From an uncultured Blastocatellia bacterium (GTDB taxonomy: Bacteria; Acidobacteriota; Blastocatellia; Pyrinomonadales; Pyrinomonadaceae): a DNA stretch of 64,000 bases. A program made the translations under genes and the position numbers. The DNA lies in the NCBI GenBank assembly GCA_946480785.1, contig CAMLLD010000004.1, positions 72,867 to 136,866 of the forward strand. Direction: 5' to 3'. Position 1 is the first letter of the stretch. Each line of letters begins with the position of its first letter. This document shows, piece after piece, positions 1 to 9,098 of this stretch. Below the pieces are notes generated by a model that was not told the origin of the DNA, ran no database searches, and was given only the letters and a program-made list of their open reading frames with translations.

Positions 1-416
1 CTATTGCCGGCAGCGCCTTTGAAAATCGAGTCCGGTTTGTTGGCGGCATCCCCCACGACGAAATGCCTGACTATTACCGTTTGGCGGATGTCACTGTTTC
101 AATTCCGAGTAGTGATGGAACACCGATGTCAGTGCTGGAATCGATGGCCTGTGGAACGCCTGTCTTAGTCAGCCGAATTCCAAATTACGACACCCACTAC
201 ATCGAAGATCAAAAAACGGTGCTGATGGTCGATCAAATGGATCCAGGCGCAGTGGCCGCCGCATTGATCAAGCTATTGCAAGATCGCTCGCTTGCTGAAA
301 CCATCGCCGCTGAGGCGAAACTGCGAGTGGTTGCAACCGGCTCGTATGAGGCGCAGATGGAAAAAATGAATCAGCTTTACGCGACGCTCAGCTCCACCGG
401 GGGCGACACGCCGTGA
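1..416 (+). CDS. Glycosyltransferase family 4, C-terminal fragment (5' end outside window)
   Basis: This is the C-terminal part of a GT-B glycosyltransferase. The reading frame is open from base 3, upstream of the first Met at 63, so the gene begins before the window. The visible segment carries the donor-site signature GTPMSVLESMACGTPVL, typical of GT4 enzymes that bind the nucleotide part of the sugar donor. It probably adds a sugar to a surface polysaccharide or lipid-linked glycan at the inner face of the membrane. The next gene starts with a GTG overlapping this stop codon, so the two are translationally coupled. Donor and acceptor cannot be read from the fragment. Confidence 0.85.
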   Translation, partial: IAGSAFENRVRFVGGIPHDEMPDYYRLADVTVSIPSSDGTPMSVLESMACGTPVLVSRIPNYDTHYIEDQKTVLMVDQMDPGAVAAALIKLLQDRSLAETIAAEAKLRVVATGSYEAQMEKMNQLYATLSSTGGDTP

Positions 417-1636
417 GTGTTTTCCAGCCCCGCACAAGTCGGACGAAACAACTGCACGTCGTCCATCTCATAGAGGCCCTTGGTCCCGGCGGCGCCGAAC
501 GATTGCTCTACACCAACCTGAAACACTTCAATTCCGAACAGGTGAAGAGCACAGTGATTACGGTTTTTCCCCACGCAACACATTGGCGTGAAGCAATCGA
601 GGCATTGGGAATTCCGGTGGTGTGTCTCGACTGCGGCGGTCCGCGCGATATTCCGAAGGGCATCCGTAAACTCCGTGCGTGGTTGCGGGAGAATCCGACC
701 GATGTGATTCATACTCATTTGTGGACCGCCAATATCATTGGGCGCGTCGCCGGGCGCTTTTCACGCACGCCTGTTATCAGCTCGATTCATAATCCCGATC
801 ACGAAGCCGATGCCTGGGCCGACGGTGCTGACGTTAAGCTAATGAAGCGTCGCATAGTGCGTGAATTCGATCGCTGGACGGCCCACGCGGCGTGCGATCG
901 CATGATCGCTGTGAGCGAGTACGTCAAACAGAGCGCGAATCGTCATTTGAGCGTTTCGCTCGACGCGATTGAAGTCGTCTACAATCCGATCGACGTGGAT
1001 CTGGTGAAAACTGCGCCGGCCGCTAACCGCGAAGAGCTGTTGCGGGCGCATGGCTTGCCCGCGCACAGTTTGATACTGCTGAGCGTAGCGCGCGTCTCAC
1101 CGCAGAAGGGTTTGATTTACGCGCTGCGCGCGTTGCCGGAGATCCTGAAGCAATATCCGGCGGTCCACCTGCTGTCAGTCGGCGCGACGACGGATCCAGC
1201 CTGGCACAAACAGCTCGAACAGGAAGCGGCGGCGCTCGGCGTTGCCGATCATTTTCACCTGTTGGGCGCGCGGCGAGATGTGATTGATTTTCTACGAGCT
1301 TGTGATGTCTTTATCTTCCCTTCTCTTTATGAAGGTCTGGGTATTGCGCTGATCGAAGCGATGGCTGCGGGTTGTGCATGTGTGGCAAGCGCCACCGGCC
1401 CCATTCCGGAAGTAGTCACGGATGGTGAGGACGGTGTTTTGGTCGCGCCCGGCGATCCGCAAGCGATCGCGACGGCTGTTTGCCGGTTATTGGCTGACGA
1501 ATCATTGCGCGTGCGTCTGGGAACGGCTGCGAGTCAAAGTGTGTTGACCAGGTTTCGACCCGAACAGTCGGTTGCTACGTTGACGCGCATCTACCAGGAG
1601 TTGCTGGAGCGAAAACAAGGTAAGCATGTCAACTGA
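413..1636 (+). CDS. Glycosyltransferase family 4
   Basis: The 407-residue product looks like a complete GT-B fold glycosyltransferase. The N-terminal acceptor domain has GPGGAER at residues 24-30, a glycine-rich loop usual in GT4 proteins. The C-terminal donor domain has an E-x7-E motif in EGLGIALIEAMAAG starting near residue 306. Start is GTG at 413, overlapping the upstream stop; the next gene begins 11 bp before this one ends. The setting (second glycosyltransferase, methyltransferase, deacetylase, nucleotide-sugar epimerase) points to exopolysaccharide or O-antigen-like synthesis. The sugar transferred is not identifiable from sequence alone. Confidence 0.88.
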   Translation: MSVFQPRTSRTKQLHVVHLIEALGPGGAERLLYTNLKHFNSEQVKSTVITVFPHATHWREAIEALGIPVVCLDCGGPRDIPKGIRKLRAWLRENPTDVIHTHLWTANIIGRVAGRFSRTPVISSIHNPDHEADAWADGADVKLMKRRIVREFDRWTAHAACDRMIAVSEYVKQSANRHLSVSLDAIEVVYNPIDVDLVKTAPAANREELLRAHGLPAHSLILLSVARVSPQKGLIYALRALPEILKQYPAVHLLSVGATTDPAWHKQLEQEAAALGVADHFHLLGARRDVIDFLRACDVFIFPSLYEGLGIALIEAMAAGCACVASATGPIPEVVTDGEDGVLVAPGDPQAIATAVCRLLADESLRVRLGTAASQSVLTRFRPEQSVATLTRIYQELLERKQGKHVN

Positions 1637-2423
1637 AAACTCAAACGCCCAGGCCGGCGCGGTGATCGAACACTTCGACAAGTATGCGACCACTCGCGGC
1701 TGGTCAGGCCTCTATGCCTCTGCTGACGGAACGAACTACCACTTTCACGTGCGACGCGATCGTGTGCTTGCACTTCTGCCGGCAAAACTCGGACGTGTGC
1801 TCGACGTCGGCTGTGGTCCCGGCGTGATGACCGAAGTCGTACTCGAACGCGGTGGTAGCTTTGATGGTGTGGATCTTTCACCCGAGATGGTTAACGAAGC
1901 AAGACAGAAGTTTGGACACTTGCCGAACGTTACTTTTCGAGTGGGAAATATCGAAGCCATCGACGCAGCCGACAACTCTTACGATCAACTTATCTGCATG
2001 GCGGTGACGGAGTACTTACAGACTCCCGATCGAGCACTCCGCGAAATAGCCCGGGTGTTAAAGCCCGGTGGAATCGCGATCGTTACGACGCCCAAACGCT
2101 GGACCATCAGCCGCGTCACTGTTGCAACTGCCAAACCCGTTCGTCTGCTTGCAAAGTTGCTCGGCGCAGCGACTGCCGATCATCTACCACGTTTACGTTT
2201 ACAACCGCAGGAACTCGACGACGCAGCGCGCCGGGTTGGTCTAATTCCGGATGGCGGTTCGCAGTATCACTTCACGCCGATCGCGTATCCGTTGACACGG
2301 GTGCTGCCCGGGTTGACGATGCGCCTCAACCTGCCCTTCGAGAAGTTCCATGCGGCTCGCGGCGCTTTCATTTCATTCTGGGCCCACGGCTATGTCGGCC
2401 GCTACCGGAAAGCCTCGCAATAA
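1626..2423 (+). CDS. Class I SAM-dependent methyltransferase
   Basis: This 265-residue protein has a Rossmann methyltransferase core. Motif I, VLDVGCGPG, is at residues 58-66, followed by an acidic residue in GVDLS that would contact the SAM ribose. A later VLKPGG loop is also typical of Methyltransf_11-type enzymes. ATG at 1626 overlaps the glycosyltransferase end, and the deacetylase starts on the base after this stop, so expression is coupled. In a glycan cluster it may methylate a sugar hydroxyl or a lipid carrier, but small-molecule targets such as quinones cannot be excluded. Confidence 0.8.
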   Translation: MSTENSNAQAGAVIEHFDKYATTRGWSGLYASADGTNYHFHVRRDRVLALLPAKLGRVLDVGCGPGVMTEVVLERGGSFDGVDLSPEMVNEARQKFGHLPNVTFRVGNIEAIDAADNSYDQLICMAVTEYLQTPDRALREIARVLKPGGIAIVTTPKRWTISRVTVATAKPVRLLAKLLGAATADHLPRLRLQPQELDDAARRVGLIPDGGSQYHFTPIAYPLTRVLPGLTMRLNLPFEKFHAARGAFISFWAHGYVGRYRKASQ

Positions 2424-3245
2424 ATGAAGCGAAGTTTCTTTTTGTTGCTTCACAAACTTCAGCTAACCAGGCTCGCGGCGTGGTGGAACCGCAAAGCCGT
2501 CGTAATCCTCTGTTATCACGGCGTTACTGAACGTCGCGAGCGTCACCCGGCGGATCGCCACGGTCTGCACATTCGGGCCGATCGTTTTGAAGCGCAACTG
2601 GATTATTTGTGCAGGCACTTTCAGGTGATCTCCTTGAGGGATTTTCTGAACGCACGAAGCAATAACGTCCCGCTGCCGGATCGCGCTGTCGTACTGACGT
2701 TCGATGACGGCTACCGAAACTTTCTCACGAGCGCGGCGCCGCGACTTGCCGCCCGCGGTCTTCCCGTTTCTCTTTTCTTGATTACCGACAAAATCGAGCC
2801 GGACGGCGGCTCAAAGCCAACCAATTGGTCCGAGGCTGACGACGAAACGTTCTTGTCGTGGCAAGAAGTGCAGGCGCTCCGCGAACAAGGCGTCGAACTC
2901 GGCTCGCACACTTGTTCACATCGAAAGTTAGCTGAGCTCGCAACAACAGATGCCGATCGCGAGCTGCGCGCGTCGTATGAAGCAATGGAGACGCATCTTT
3001 CACAGTCCGCGATACCGTTGGCTTTTCCTTATGGTTCCTATTCAGACGCCGTGATTGCGATGGCCCGCGAGCTTCCGTACACTTGCGCTCTGACCACCGA
3101 TGCGGGTACGAATGGTCCTGCAACCGATTTATTCTTACTGCGGCGAAATCTGATCGGTGACGACGACGATGAAGCGGCATTCGTCGCGCGCGTGTCAGGT
3201 TTGACCGCTGCATTGCAACGCGTTGTGGCCCCATTCCGTAACTGA
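2424..3245 (+). CDS. Polysaccharide deacetylase family protein (NodB-like)
   Basis: This 273-residue carbohydrate esterase family 4 protein has the expected motifs. TFDDGYRN near residues 92-99 contains the catalytic and metal-binding aspartates. HTCSH near 162-166 is the H-x3-H metal motif. AFPYGSYS near 200 is the third NodB motif. An N-terminal CYHGV segment is common in this group. No clear signal peptide is seen, only a moderately hydrophobic N-terminus, so location is uncertain. Family members remove N-acetyl groups from GlcNAc-type polymers. It directly abuts the methyltransferase, indicating one transcript with the glycan genes. Confidence 0.87.
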   Translation: MKRSFFLLLHKLQLTRLAAWWNRKAVVILCYHGVTERRERHPADRHGLHIRADRFEAQLDYLCRHFQVISLRDFLNARSNNVPLPDRAVVLTFDDGYRNFLTSAAPRLAARGLPVSLFLITDKIEPDGGSKPTNWSEADDETFLSWQEVQALREQGVELGSHTCSHRKLAELATTDADRELRASYEAMETHLSQSAIPLAFPYGSYSDAVIAMARELPYTCALTTDAGTNGPATDLFLLRRNLIGDDDDEAAFVARVSGLTAALQRVVAPFRN

Positions 3246-3269
3246 ACATTTCTTTCGAGGGGGGAATTC

Positions 3270-4382
3270 ATGAAAAACATCCTGGTTACCGGAGGCGCGG
3301 GATTCATCGGCTCGCATCTCGTCGATGCGCTCGTCGAGCGCGGTCATCGCGTGAGAGTTCTCGATGCGGTCGTGGAACAGGTCCACGGTATGGACGGGCC
3401 GCAGTATGTCAATCCCGAAGCTGAATTCATCCAGGGTGACGTTTGCGATGCCGAGCTCGTGGATCGGGCGCTCGATGGCATCGATGTGGTTTACCACGAA
3501 GCGGCGGAAGTGGGTGTGGGCCAGTCAATGTACGAGATCGCACGTTACGTGCGCGCCAACGATCTCGGCACGGCCGTGCTGTTGGACCAGATCGTCAAGC
3601 GACGCCCGCAGATCGAGAAGTTGATGGTTGCGTCGTCGATGTCGATCTACGGCGAGGGTGCCTACGCCTGCGACGCTTGTGGGCCGGTGCAGCCGAAGCT
3701 GCGCGAGCTATCGCAACTGCTGGATCGTGACTGGGAACTGAGCTGTCCGCGCTGCGACGCCAAAGTTAAGCCGATGCCGACGAACGAAGACAAACCGCTC
3801 ATTCCGTCGTCTATTTATGCGATCTCCAAACAGGACCAGGAACAGTTTTGTCTCGTTGTCGGCCGCGCTTACAACATTCCCGTCGTCGCGCTGCGCTATT
3901 TCAACGTCTATGGTCCACGACAGGCACTTTCGAATCCCTACACCGGTGTTTGTGCGATCTTCTCGGCGCGCTTGTTGAAAGATCAGGCGCCACTGGTTTT
4001 CGAAGATGGGGAACAGACGCGCGACTTCGTGCACGTGAGCGACATCGTGCAGGCAAACCTGCTTGCGCTCGAGACAGACAAAGCCGATTACCAGACGTTG
4101 AATGTCGGCACCGGTTCGCCGATCTCGATCACGGAAATCTCAAACATGCTCGCGCACGGTCTGAACAAAAACATCGCGCCGGAAATCACCGGTAAGTATC
4201 GCGAGGGCGACATTCGTCATTGCGTCGCCGACATCTCGCGCGCACGGACGCTGCTCGGCTACGAACCGAAAGTAAAACTGGCTGACGGCATTCCCGAGCT
4301 GCTCGAGTGGGTGCGCCAACAACAAGTCGGCGACACCTCAAGGGCCAACAGCGAACTCGAGCAACATCAATTAGTCCGGTAA
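3270..4382 (+). CDS. NAD-dependent epimerase, similar to dTDP-L-rhamnose 4-epimerase
   Basis: This 370-residue extended SDR protein has the NAD-binding loop GGAGFIG (residues 8-14) and the catalytic Tyr and Lys in YAISK (Tyr183, Lys187). Between them lies an insertion with two CxxC pairs, C134/C137 and C159/C162, suggesting a small zinc ribbon. I associate this insertion with the dTDP-L-rhamnose 4-epimerase-like subgroup, which interconverts dTDP-rhamnose and dTDP-6-deoxy-talose; other nucleotide sugars are possible. A G-rich ribosome-binding stretch precedes ATG 3270. It would make an activated sugar for the upstream glycosyltransferases. Confidence 0.82.
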   Translation: MKNILVTGGAGFIGSHLVDALVERGHRVRVLDAVVEQVHGMDGPQYVNPEAEFIQGDVCDAELVDRALDGIDVVYHEAAEVGVGQSMYEIARYVRANDLGTAVLLDQIVKRRPQIEKLMVASSMSIYGEGAYACDACGPVQPKLRELSQLLDRDWELSCPRCDAKVKPMPTNEDKPLIPSSIYAISKQDQEQFCLVVGRAYNIPVVALRYFNVYGPRQALSNPYTGVCAIFSARLLKDQAPLVFEDGEQTRDFVHVSDIVQANLLALETDKADYQTLNVGTGSPISITEISNMLAHGLNKNIAPEITGKYREGDIRHCVADISRARTLLGYEPKVKLADGIPELLEWVRQQQVGDTSRANSELEQHQLVR

Positions 4383-4393
4383 CAGCCCGAACT

Positions 4394-5803
4394 ATGCACT
4401 ATCACCTGATCGGAATTTGCGGCACCGCGATGGCTTCACTCGCGGGCATGCTTCAGGCGCGCGGACATCGCGTCACCGGCTCGGACGTGAACGTCTATCC
4501 GCCGATGTCGACGATGCTCGCGGGCCTCGGCATCGATGTCTTGCAAGGATTCCGCGCGGAGAACCTCAATCCCGCGCCGGATTGTGTCATCGTCGGCAAC
4601 GCAATTCCGCGCGGCAATCCGGAAGTCGAAGAAACACTCAACCGCAAGCTTCTTTATCGTTCACAAGCGGAAATCGTTAAAGACGAATTCATCCGCGGAC
4701 GTCGCTCACTCGCCGTCGCCGGCACGCACGGCAAGACGACGACGACCAGCATCGCCGCGTGGGTGATCGATCAGGGCGGACTCGATCCGACGTTTCTCAT
4801 CGGCGGCGTCGCACAGAATTTCGGCGCCAGTTTTCGTGTTACTGACAGTGACTACTTCATCATCGAAGCCGACGAGTACGACACCGCATACTTCGACAAG
4901 GGTCCGAAGTTTATGCACTACCTGCCGGAGCTCGCGATCGTCAACAACATCGAGTTTGACCACGCTGACATCTATCGCGATCTCGACGCGGTGAAGCTCG
5001 CATTCAGGCGCTTCATGAATCTCGTGCCGGCGAACGGGCGTTTGATCGCCGGTTGGGACAGTCCGCACGTTCGCGCCGTGGTCGAGTCGTTTGGGTCAAG
5101 ACTCTTTACGACGCTCGAAACATTCGGCACGAGTGACGAGGCGAAGTGGCAGGTGCGCAATGCTGATTTCAGCGGGTCGCTATCGAAGTTTGAGGTGTTT
5201 CGCGAGGGTCGCTCGTGGGGAGAATTTCAGACGCCGCTTCTCGGAGAGTTCAACCTGCTGAATTGTCTCGCCGTGATCATCGCCGCCGACGCGTGGGGCG
5301 TGAGCCGCGAACAAATTGCAGACGCGCTCGCGACTTTCAAAAACGTGAAGCGACGCGCGGAAGTGCGTGGCGAGCGCAAAGGCGTCGTCGTCATCGACGA
5401 CTTTGCCCATCATCCGACCGCCGTCAGAGAAACCCTGCGCGCCTTGCGCTCACGCTACGGCGACCGCCGCCTGATCGCGATTTTCGAGCCGCGCTCGTGG
5501 TCTTCGCGCCTCGCCGTGTTCCAGGACGACTACGCAAACGCATTCGCCGCCGCCGACTACGTGGTGATTGCAAGCGTCTTCGACAGTCACAAGGTCACAG
5601 AAAAGGGACGGGCGCTTGATACCAACGAATTAATCGCGGCGATTTCGCAACAACACAAGCCTGCCTTTGCGCTGCCCGATGCCGATCAGATCGTTTCACA
5701 TATCCTTCCCGAGCTGCGCGCCGGAGACGTGGTGGCCATTATGTCCAACGGCGGTTTCGGCGGCATTCACGACAAGATCCTCACCGCCCTCGACGCGCAG
5801 TGA
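4394..5803 (+). CDS. mpl: UDP-N-acetylmuramate:L-alanyl-gamma-D-glutamyl-meso-diaminopimelate ligase
   Basis: Mpl recycles the murein tripeptide by ligating it to UDP-MurNAc in the cytoplasm. The 469-residue product begins HLIGICGTAMASLAG, the Mpl form of the Mur ligase N-domain. The ATP-binding loop GTHGKTTTTS lies at about residues 110-119, and FEPRSWSSRL in the C-domain is also characteristic. An upstream in-frame start at 4307 would overlap the epimerase gene by 76 bp; ATG 4394, 11 bp after that gene, gives a family-length protein. Its GTGA overlap with an upstream possible start of the next gene is noted there. Confidence 0.93.
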   Translation: MHYHLIGICGTAMASLAGMLQARGHRVTGSDVNVYPPMSTMLAGLGIDVLQGFRAENLNPAPDCVIVGNAIPRGNPEVEETLNRKLLYRSQAEIVKDEFIRGRRSLAVAGTHGKTTTTSIAAWVIDQGGLDPTFLIGGVAQNFGASFRVTDSDYFIIEADEYDTAYFDKGPKFMHYLPELAIVNNIEFDHADIYRDLDAVKLAFRRFMNLVPANGRLIAGWDSPHVRAVVESFGSRLFTTLETFGTSDEAKWQVRNADFSGSLSKFEVFREGRSWGEFQTPLLGEFNLLNCLAVIIAADAWGVSREQIADALATFKNVKRRAEVRGERKGVVVIDDFAHHPTAVRETLRALRSRYGDRRLIAIFEPRSWSSRLAVFQDDYANAFAAADYVVIASVFDSHKVTEKGRALDTNELIAAISQQHKPAFALPDADQIVSHILPELRAGDVVAIMSNGGFGGIHDKILTALDAQ

Positions 5804-5894
5804 AAAGTCAGTACCATCGCGCACAATTTAACGAACTATTTGTAACGGTCTCGCAGACATACTCCAGTACAAACACACTCCCGGCGATGTACTT

Positions 5895-5900
5895 AGGAGG
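5895..5900 (+). promoter_or_regulatory. Ribosome binding site AGGAGG setting the DICT gene start
   Basis: A perfect AGGAGG lies 10 nt before GTG 5911. It favours that codon over the in-frame GTG at 5800, which lies inside the end of mpl and would add 37 residues of unconserved-looking sequence. Confidence 0.65.
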
Positions 5901-5910
5901 CCCCCCGCGA

Positions 5911-6468
5911 GTGAAAAACTTTTCTATCTTCGAACAGGCGATCAAGTTCTCAGGCCTCGAACAAACGGAAAATCTCGGCGAAATTGCCAGCCTCGCACGT
6001 CGTGATTTTGCGGAACGCGAGAGCTTCATCTGTCATACGACCACTGCGTCGGTCGAATACGCGTGCCTGCTGATCGAGAACGCGGTCCTGTTGCGCACGA
6101 ACCGCGCCGGCCGAGTTTATGCCGGTGTCGAAAAACTCTCGTCACTACAACCGATCATCGATCGCTACATGCGCATCGCCGACGTTTCCGAGGCCGTGTA
6201 TCTTTTCGGCCAGGACGACTGGCGCCCGCCGCGCCATCCGAACATCCGGCTCGTCACGTTGCATAACGATTGCCGTCTGACGCGCGAGTGGTTTGTGATC
6301 GCGCAGTCGCCTTCGTTGAATGTCGCGTTGGTGGCGTTTGATGAAAGAGGGCCGGACACTCTGCCGGAACAGATTCGCTACTGGGCCTTGAAGACGAGTA
6401 ATCCGTTGGTTGTTCGCGGGTTGTCACACGCGGTCGAAGGCGTTATCGACCAGTCGCTCGCGGCTTGA
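5911..6468 (+). CDS. DICT sensory domain protein
   Basis: The 185-residue product is almost entirely one domain resembling DICT, a sensory module normally attached to diguanylate cyclases and two-component proteins. Conserved-looking blocks are RTNRAGRVYAGVEKLS near residue 62, ADVSEAVYLFGQDDW near 90 and REWFVIAQSP further on. There is no output domain, so it is a stand-alone sensor or partner protein. Start GTG 5911 was chosen for its strong ribosome binding site. Its 3' end overlaps the convergent DUF1232 gene by 45 bp. The ligand is unknown; light or redox sensing has been suggested for the family, which I cannot test here. Confidence 0.7.
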   Translation: MKNFSIFEQAIKFSGLEQTENLGEIASLARRDFAERESFICHTTTASVEYACLLIENAVLLRTNRAGRVYAGVEKLSSLQPIIDRYMRIADVSEAVYLFGQDDWRPPRHPNIRLVTLHNDCRLTREWFVIAQSPSLNVALVAFDERGPDTLPEQIRYWALKTSNPLVVRGLSHAVEGVIDQSLAA

Positions 6469-6876
6469 TTCGACGAGAGCTCCCGGTACCGAGCCTTTCA
6501 TTTCCACATGTGACGTCAGCACGCGCCGAATTTTCTTCGGCAGGAACTTCCTCGCCATCAGCGCCATCGAGCCGATGAGCTCGACCACGTCGCCGCCGCC
6601 GCGCCAGTGTTGTCGCACGACCGCCGGATCAGTGACGGTCGTCAGTCGCAGCAGCGTCAGCGCGATGAGGTATGCATCGTCGACCTGCCCCACGAAGGGA
6701 ATGAAATCGGGAATAAAATCGAAAGGAATCAGCGCGTAGAGAATCGCGCCCGCGACCAGCACGCGCTCCGTCACCGACACGCGCGGATCGACCATCAACC
6801 GCGCGCAGAGCACGAGCAGGTTGGGAATAAAGAGCAACAGGTTTTTCATCCGGCTTCGGAGCTTTACTTCTGACAT
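6424..6876 (-). CDS. DUF1232 (YkvA-like) membrane protein
   Basis: This 150-residue protein contains the DUF1232 core [18 protein letters not shown] at about residues 50-67. An N-terminal hydrophobic stretch (about 12-28) and a helix leading into the core suggest membrane association. The biochemical role of the family is not known. The gene is divergent from pta, with only 23 bp between start codons, and that gap is filled by a dispersed repeat. It overlaps the DICT gene tail to tail. Confidence 0.8.
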   Translation of the reverse strand: MSEVKLRSRMKNLLLFIPNLLVLCARLMVDPRVSVTERVLVAGAILYALIPFDFIPDFIPFVGQVDDAYLIALTLLRLTTVTDPAVVRQHWRGGGDVVELIGSMALMARKFLPKKIRRVLTSHVEMKGSVPGALVESSRERLVDNAFDRV

Positions 6877-6877
6877 G

Positions 6878-6900
6878 CCACGGATTATACAGATTACACA
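6878..6900. repeat. Dispersed CACGGATTATACAGATTACAC repeat copy
   Basis: This copy of a short dispersed sequence (consensus about CACRGATTACACRGAT) fills the gap between the divergent DUF1232 and pta starts. Related copies lie near 7955, 19246, 23419 and 30784. Here the sequence also contains GGATTATA, which could act as a -10 element. Confidence 0.55.
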
Positions 6901-7907
6901 TGGACATTCTCGAACGTATTCGCCAACGCGCCGCGTCCAGACCGCAACACATCGTTCTTCCCGAAGGTAATGATCCTCGCACCGTCGTCGCGGCGGCGCA
7001 TTGCGTCAGTCAGCGTCTCGCGCGCATCACTTTGCTCGGTGATGAAGCAACGATTCGCGCGACTGCGCGTGAGAACAATCTGGATCTCGGCGGCGTGGCC
7101 ATCGTCGATCATCGCCGGGCGGCGGATTTCGACAAGATGGTTTCTTTGTTTCACGACCTGCGTCGCGCGAAAGGATTGATGGCCGACGAAGCGCGTACGC
7201 TCGTTTCCGATCCGTTGTACTACGGCAATCTGCTGGTGCGGTTGGGACAGGCGGATGGTTCGGTAGCTGGAGCGACGAACACGACTTCACACACGGTGCG
7301 CGCGGCGTTGCACTGCATCGGTGTGCGCTCCGGTTTCAAACTGGTTTCGAGTTTCTTCTTGATGTCTTTGCCGCGGAGTGAGTTTGGACACGACGGCGCG
7401 TTGATCTATGCCGACTGTGGCGTGGTCATCGAGCCGAGTGCGGCGGAGTTGGCGGAGATCGCTTTGGCTGCGGCTGATTCGTGTCGCGCGCTACTCGGTA
7501 CGGAGCCGCGTGTGGCGATGCTATCGTTTTCAACCAAAGGCAGCGCGAAGCATCGTTTGATCGACAAGGTCGTCGAGGCGACGCGCACGGTGAAAGCGCG
7601 CGCGCCGGAGTTGCAGGTTGATGGTGAACTTCAGGCGGATGCGGCTTTGGTCGCGGCGGTCGCGCAATCGAAAGCGCCGGGTTCGCCTGTCGCAGGACGT
7701 GCAAACGTTTTGATCTTTCCGGATCTTCAGGCCGGCAACATCGCCTACAAGCTAACCGAGCGGCTCGCGGGCGCCACGGCCATCGGCCCGATTCTGCAAG
7801 GCCTCGACAAACCCGCGAACGATCTCTCGCGCGGCTGCACGGCGCGCGACATCGTGGACGCCGTCGCCATCACCGCCGTCCAGGCCCAAGCCCGGAAAAC
7901 CAACTGA
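6900..7907 (+). CDS. pta: Phosphate acetyltransferase
   Basis: Pta interconverts acetyl-CoA and acetyl phosphate. The 335-residue product is the short form consisting of the PTA_PTB domain only, without the N-terminal regulatory domains of the enterobacterial enzyme. The start [17 protein letters not shown], the internal [18 protein letters not shown] and the C-terminal [19 protein letters not shown] are characteristic. It faces a DUF1232 gene. No ackA is adjacent, so its metabolic partner must lie elsewhere. ATG 6900 lacks an obvious Shine-Dalgarno sequence because the dispersed repeat precedes it. Confidence 0.93.
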   Translation: MDILERIRQRAASRPQHIVLPEGNDPRTVVAAAHCVSQRLARITLLGDEATIRATARENNLDLGGVAIVDHRRAADFDKMVSLFHDLRRAKGLMADEARTLVSDPLYYGNLLVRLGQADGSVAGATNTTSHTVRAALHCIGVRSGFKLVSSFFLMSLPRSEFGHDGALIYADCGVVIEPSAAELAEIALAAADSCRALLGTEPRVAMLSFSTKGSAKHRLIDKVVEATRTVKARAPELQVDGELQADAALVAAVAQSKAPGSPVAGRANVLIFPDLQAGNIAYKLTERLAGATAIGPILQGLDKPANDLSRGCTARDIVDAVAITAVQAQARKTN

Positions 7908-7954
7908 CGGCCGAGGGCATCTCTGTCACGTTGTCCCTTTTAATCCGGTTTTTT

Positions 7955-7972
7955 ATCCGTGTAATCCGTGTT
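7955..7972. repeat. Dispersed ATCCGTGTAATCCGTG repeat copy
   Basis: ATCCGTGTAATCCGTGTT at this site is the reverse-orientation form of the repeat near 6878 and 19246. The likely GTG start of the downstream VWA gene (7968) is the last GTG of the repeat itself. Confidence 0.55.
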
Positions 7973-9095
7973 CCGACTAAACCAAACGCTTGCACTCGTC
8001 CTTTTGCTGATAGCGGTTCCCTACGCCTCTGCTCAAACACCATCCCCAACTCCCCCAGTAGATAAGGATCAAGAACAACCGGTTCGCACCTACACTGAAG
8101 AAGTACGCCTGCCGATCGTCGCCCTCGACGCCTACGGCCATTACGATCCGACACTCGAACTCGGCGACGTCCTCGTGCTCGAAGACGGCGTCGCGCAACA
8201 GCTCCGCAGCCTCCGACACATCCCGGCAAACGTGCTCTTCGTGCTCGACACCGGCGGCGATTTCACCAGCCTTAGCGGGCTGCAAAAGAACACGTCGCTT
8301 ACGCGCCAGGTCGCGTCCGAGCTCGTCAACAGACTGCAACCCGGAAGCGCGATCGCCGTCATGCAGGCGGGAAACTCCGCGGAGATGTTGCAGCCGTGGA
8401 CCACTGACAAAACCGCGGTCTTGAAAACGTTGAAGACGAAGTTGATCTCGACGAAGCGTTCGCGCATCTCCGAAGCGCTCGCGAACGCGACGCAGCAGTT
8501 GAAAGACCGCCCGGAAGGCAGCCGGCACGTCGTGTTGATTACCGACGGCGTCGACTCGCCCGGCGGGAAAGTCGATCGCGGCGAAGCAATCAAGCGGCTG
8601 ATCGGCGCGCGCGCCACTGTCCACGTGATCAGCTACACGCAGTTTGTGCGACAGAAGAGCGACAGCGATGGCAAAGATAGAAAGATCTCAGTGGGCCAGC
8701 GGCCGATCAGCAACGACCCGATCGCCGCGACCGATCCGACACTGCCACCGGGAACGACTCGCAGTCCGTCGTTTGGGATGAGCATCCGTTTCGACCCGGC
8801 GATGCGACGGCAGCGCAAGGCTTACGAAACCGAACTCAAGAAGAGCGAGCAGGCGTTGCAGAACATTGCTGAAGAAACTGGTGGTAAGTGGGAGTTGCCG
8901 CTGAATTCCGACGAGATGCTGGCCCAGGCTGACGATGTCGCGCGCGCGATCGGCGCTGAATACGTTGTGACTTATCGTCCGAAGCGTCCCCTCGCGGAAG
9001 CGAAGCCGGGTGAGTATCGAAGAATTGAGGTCGCGTCGCGTCGCGTCGGCCTCAGCTTGCACGCTCGTCGCGGTTACGTCGTCCCCGCGCCTTGA
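7968..9095 (+). CDS. Secreted VWFA-related protein of acidobacterial type
   Basis: The 375-residue protein has a Sec signal (hydrophobic residues about 7-20, ending ASAQ) followed by a Pro-rich linker and a von Willebrand A domain. The pattern 'short beta-rich N-domain, then VLFVLDTGG, then VLITDGVDSPGG, then a C-terminal sheet ending GYVVPAP' matches the acidobacterial VWFA-related family. The MIDAS site is degenerate: DTGGD near residue 94 replaces D-x-S-x-S, so metal-dependent adhesion is doubtful. Its function is unknown. Start GTG 7968 lies inside a dispersed repeat and lacks a clear ribosome binding site, so the start is less certain than the frame. Confidence 0.78.
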   Translation: MFRLNQTLALVLLLIAVPYASAQTPSPTPPVDKDQEQPVRTYTEEVRLPIVALDAYGHYDPTLELGDVLVLEDGVAQQLRSLRHIPANVLFVLDTGGDFTSLSGLQKNTSLTRQVASELVNRLQPGSAIAVMQAGNSAEMLQPWTTDKTAVLKTLKTKLISTKRSRISEALANATQQLKDRPEGSRHVVLITDGVDSPGGKVDRGEAIKRLIGARATVHVISYTQFVRQKSDSDGKDRKISVGQRPISNDPIAATDPTLPPGTTRSPSFGMSIRFDPAMRRQRKAYETELKKSEQALQNIAEETGGKWELPLNSDEMLAQADDVARAIGAEYVVTYRPKRPLAEAKPGEYRRIEVASRRVGLSLHARRGYVVPAP

Positions 9096-9098
9096 TTT

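Noticed and set aside
5800..5910. Upstream extension of the DICT protein from GTG 5800
   Set aside because: A perfect AGGAGG precedes GTG 5911, and the extra residues show no DICT-like pattern.
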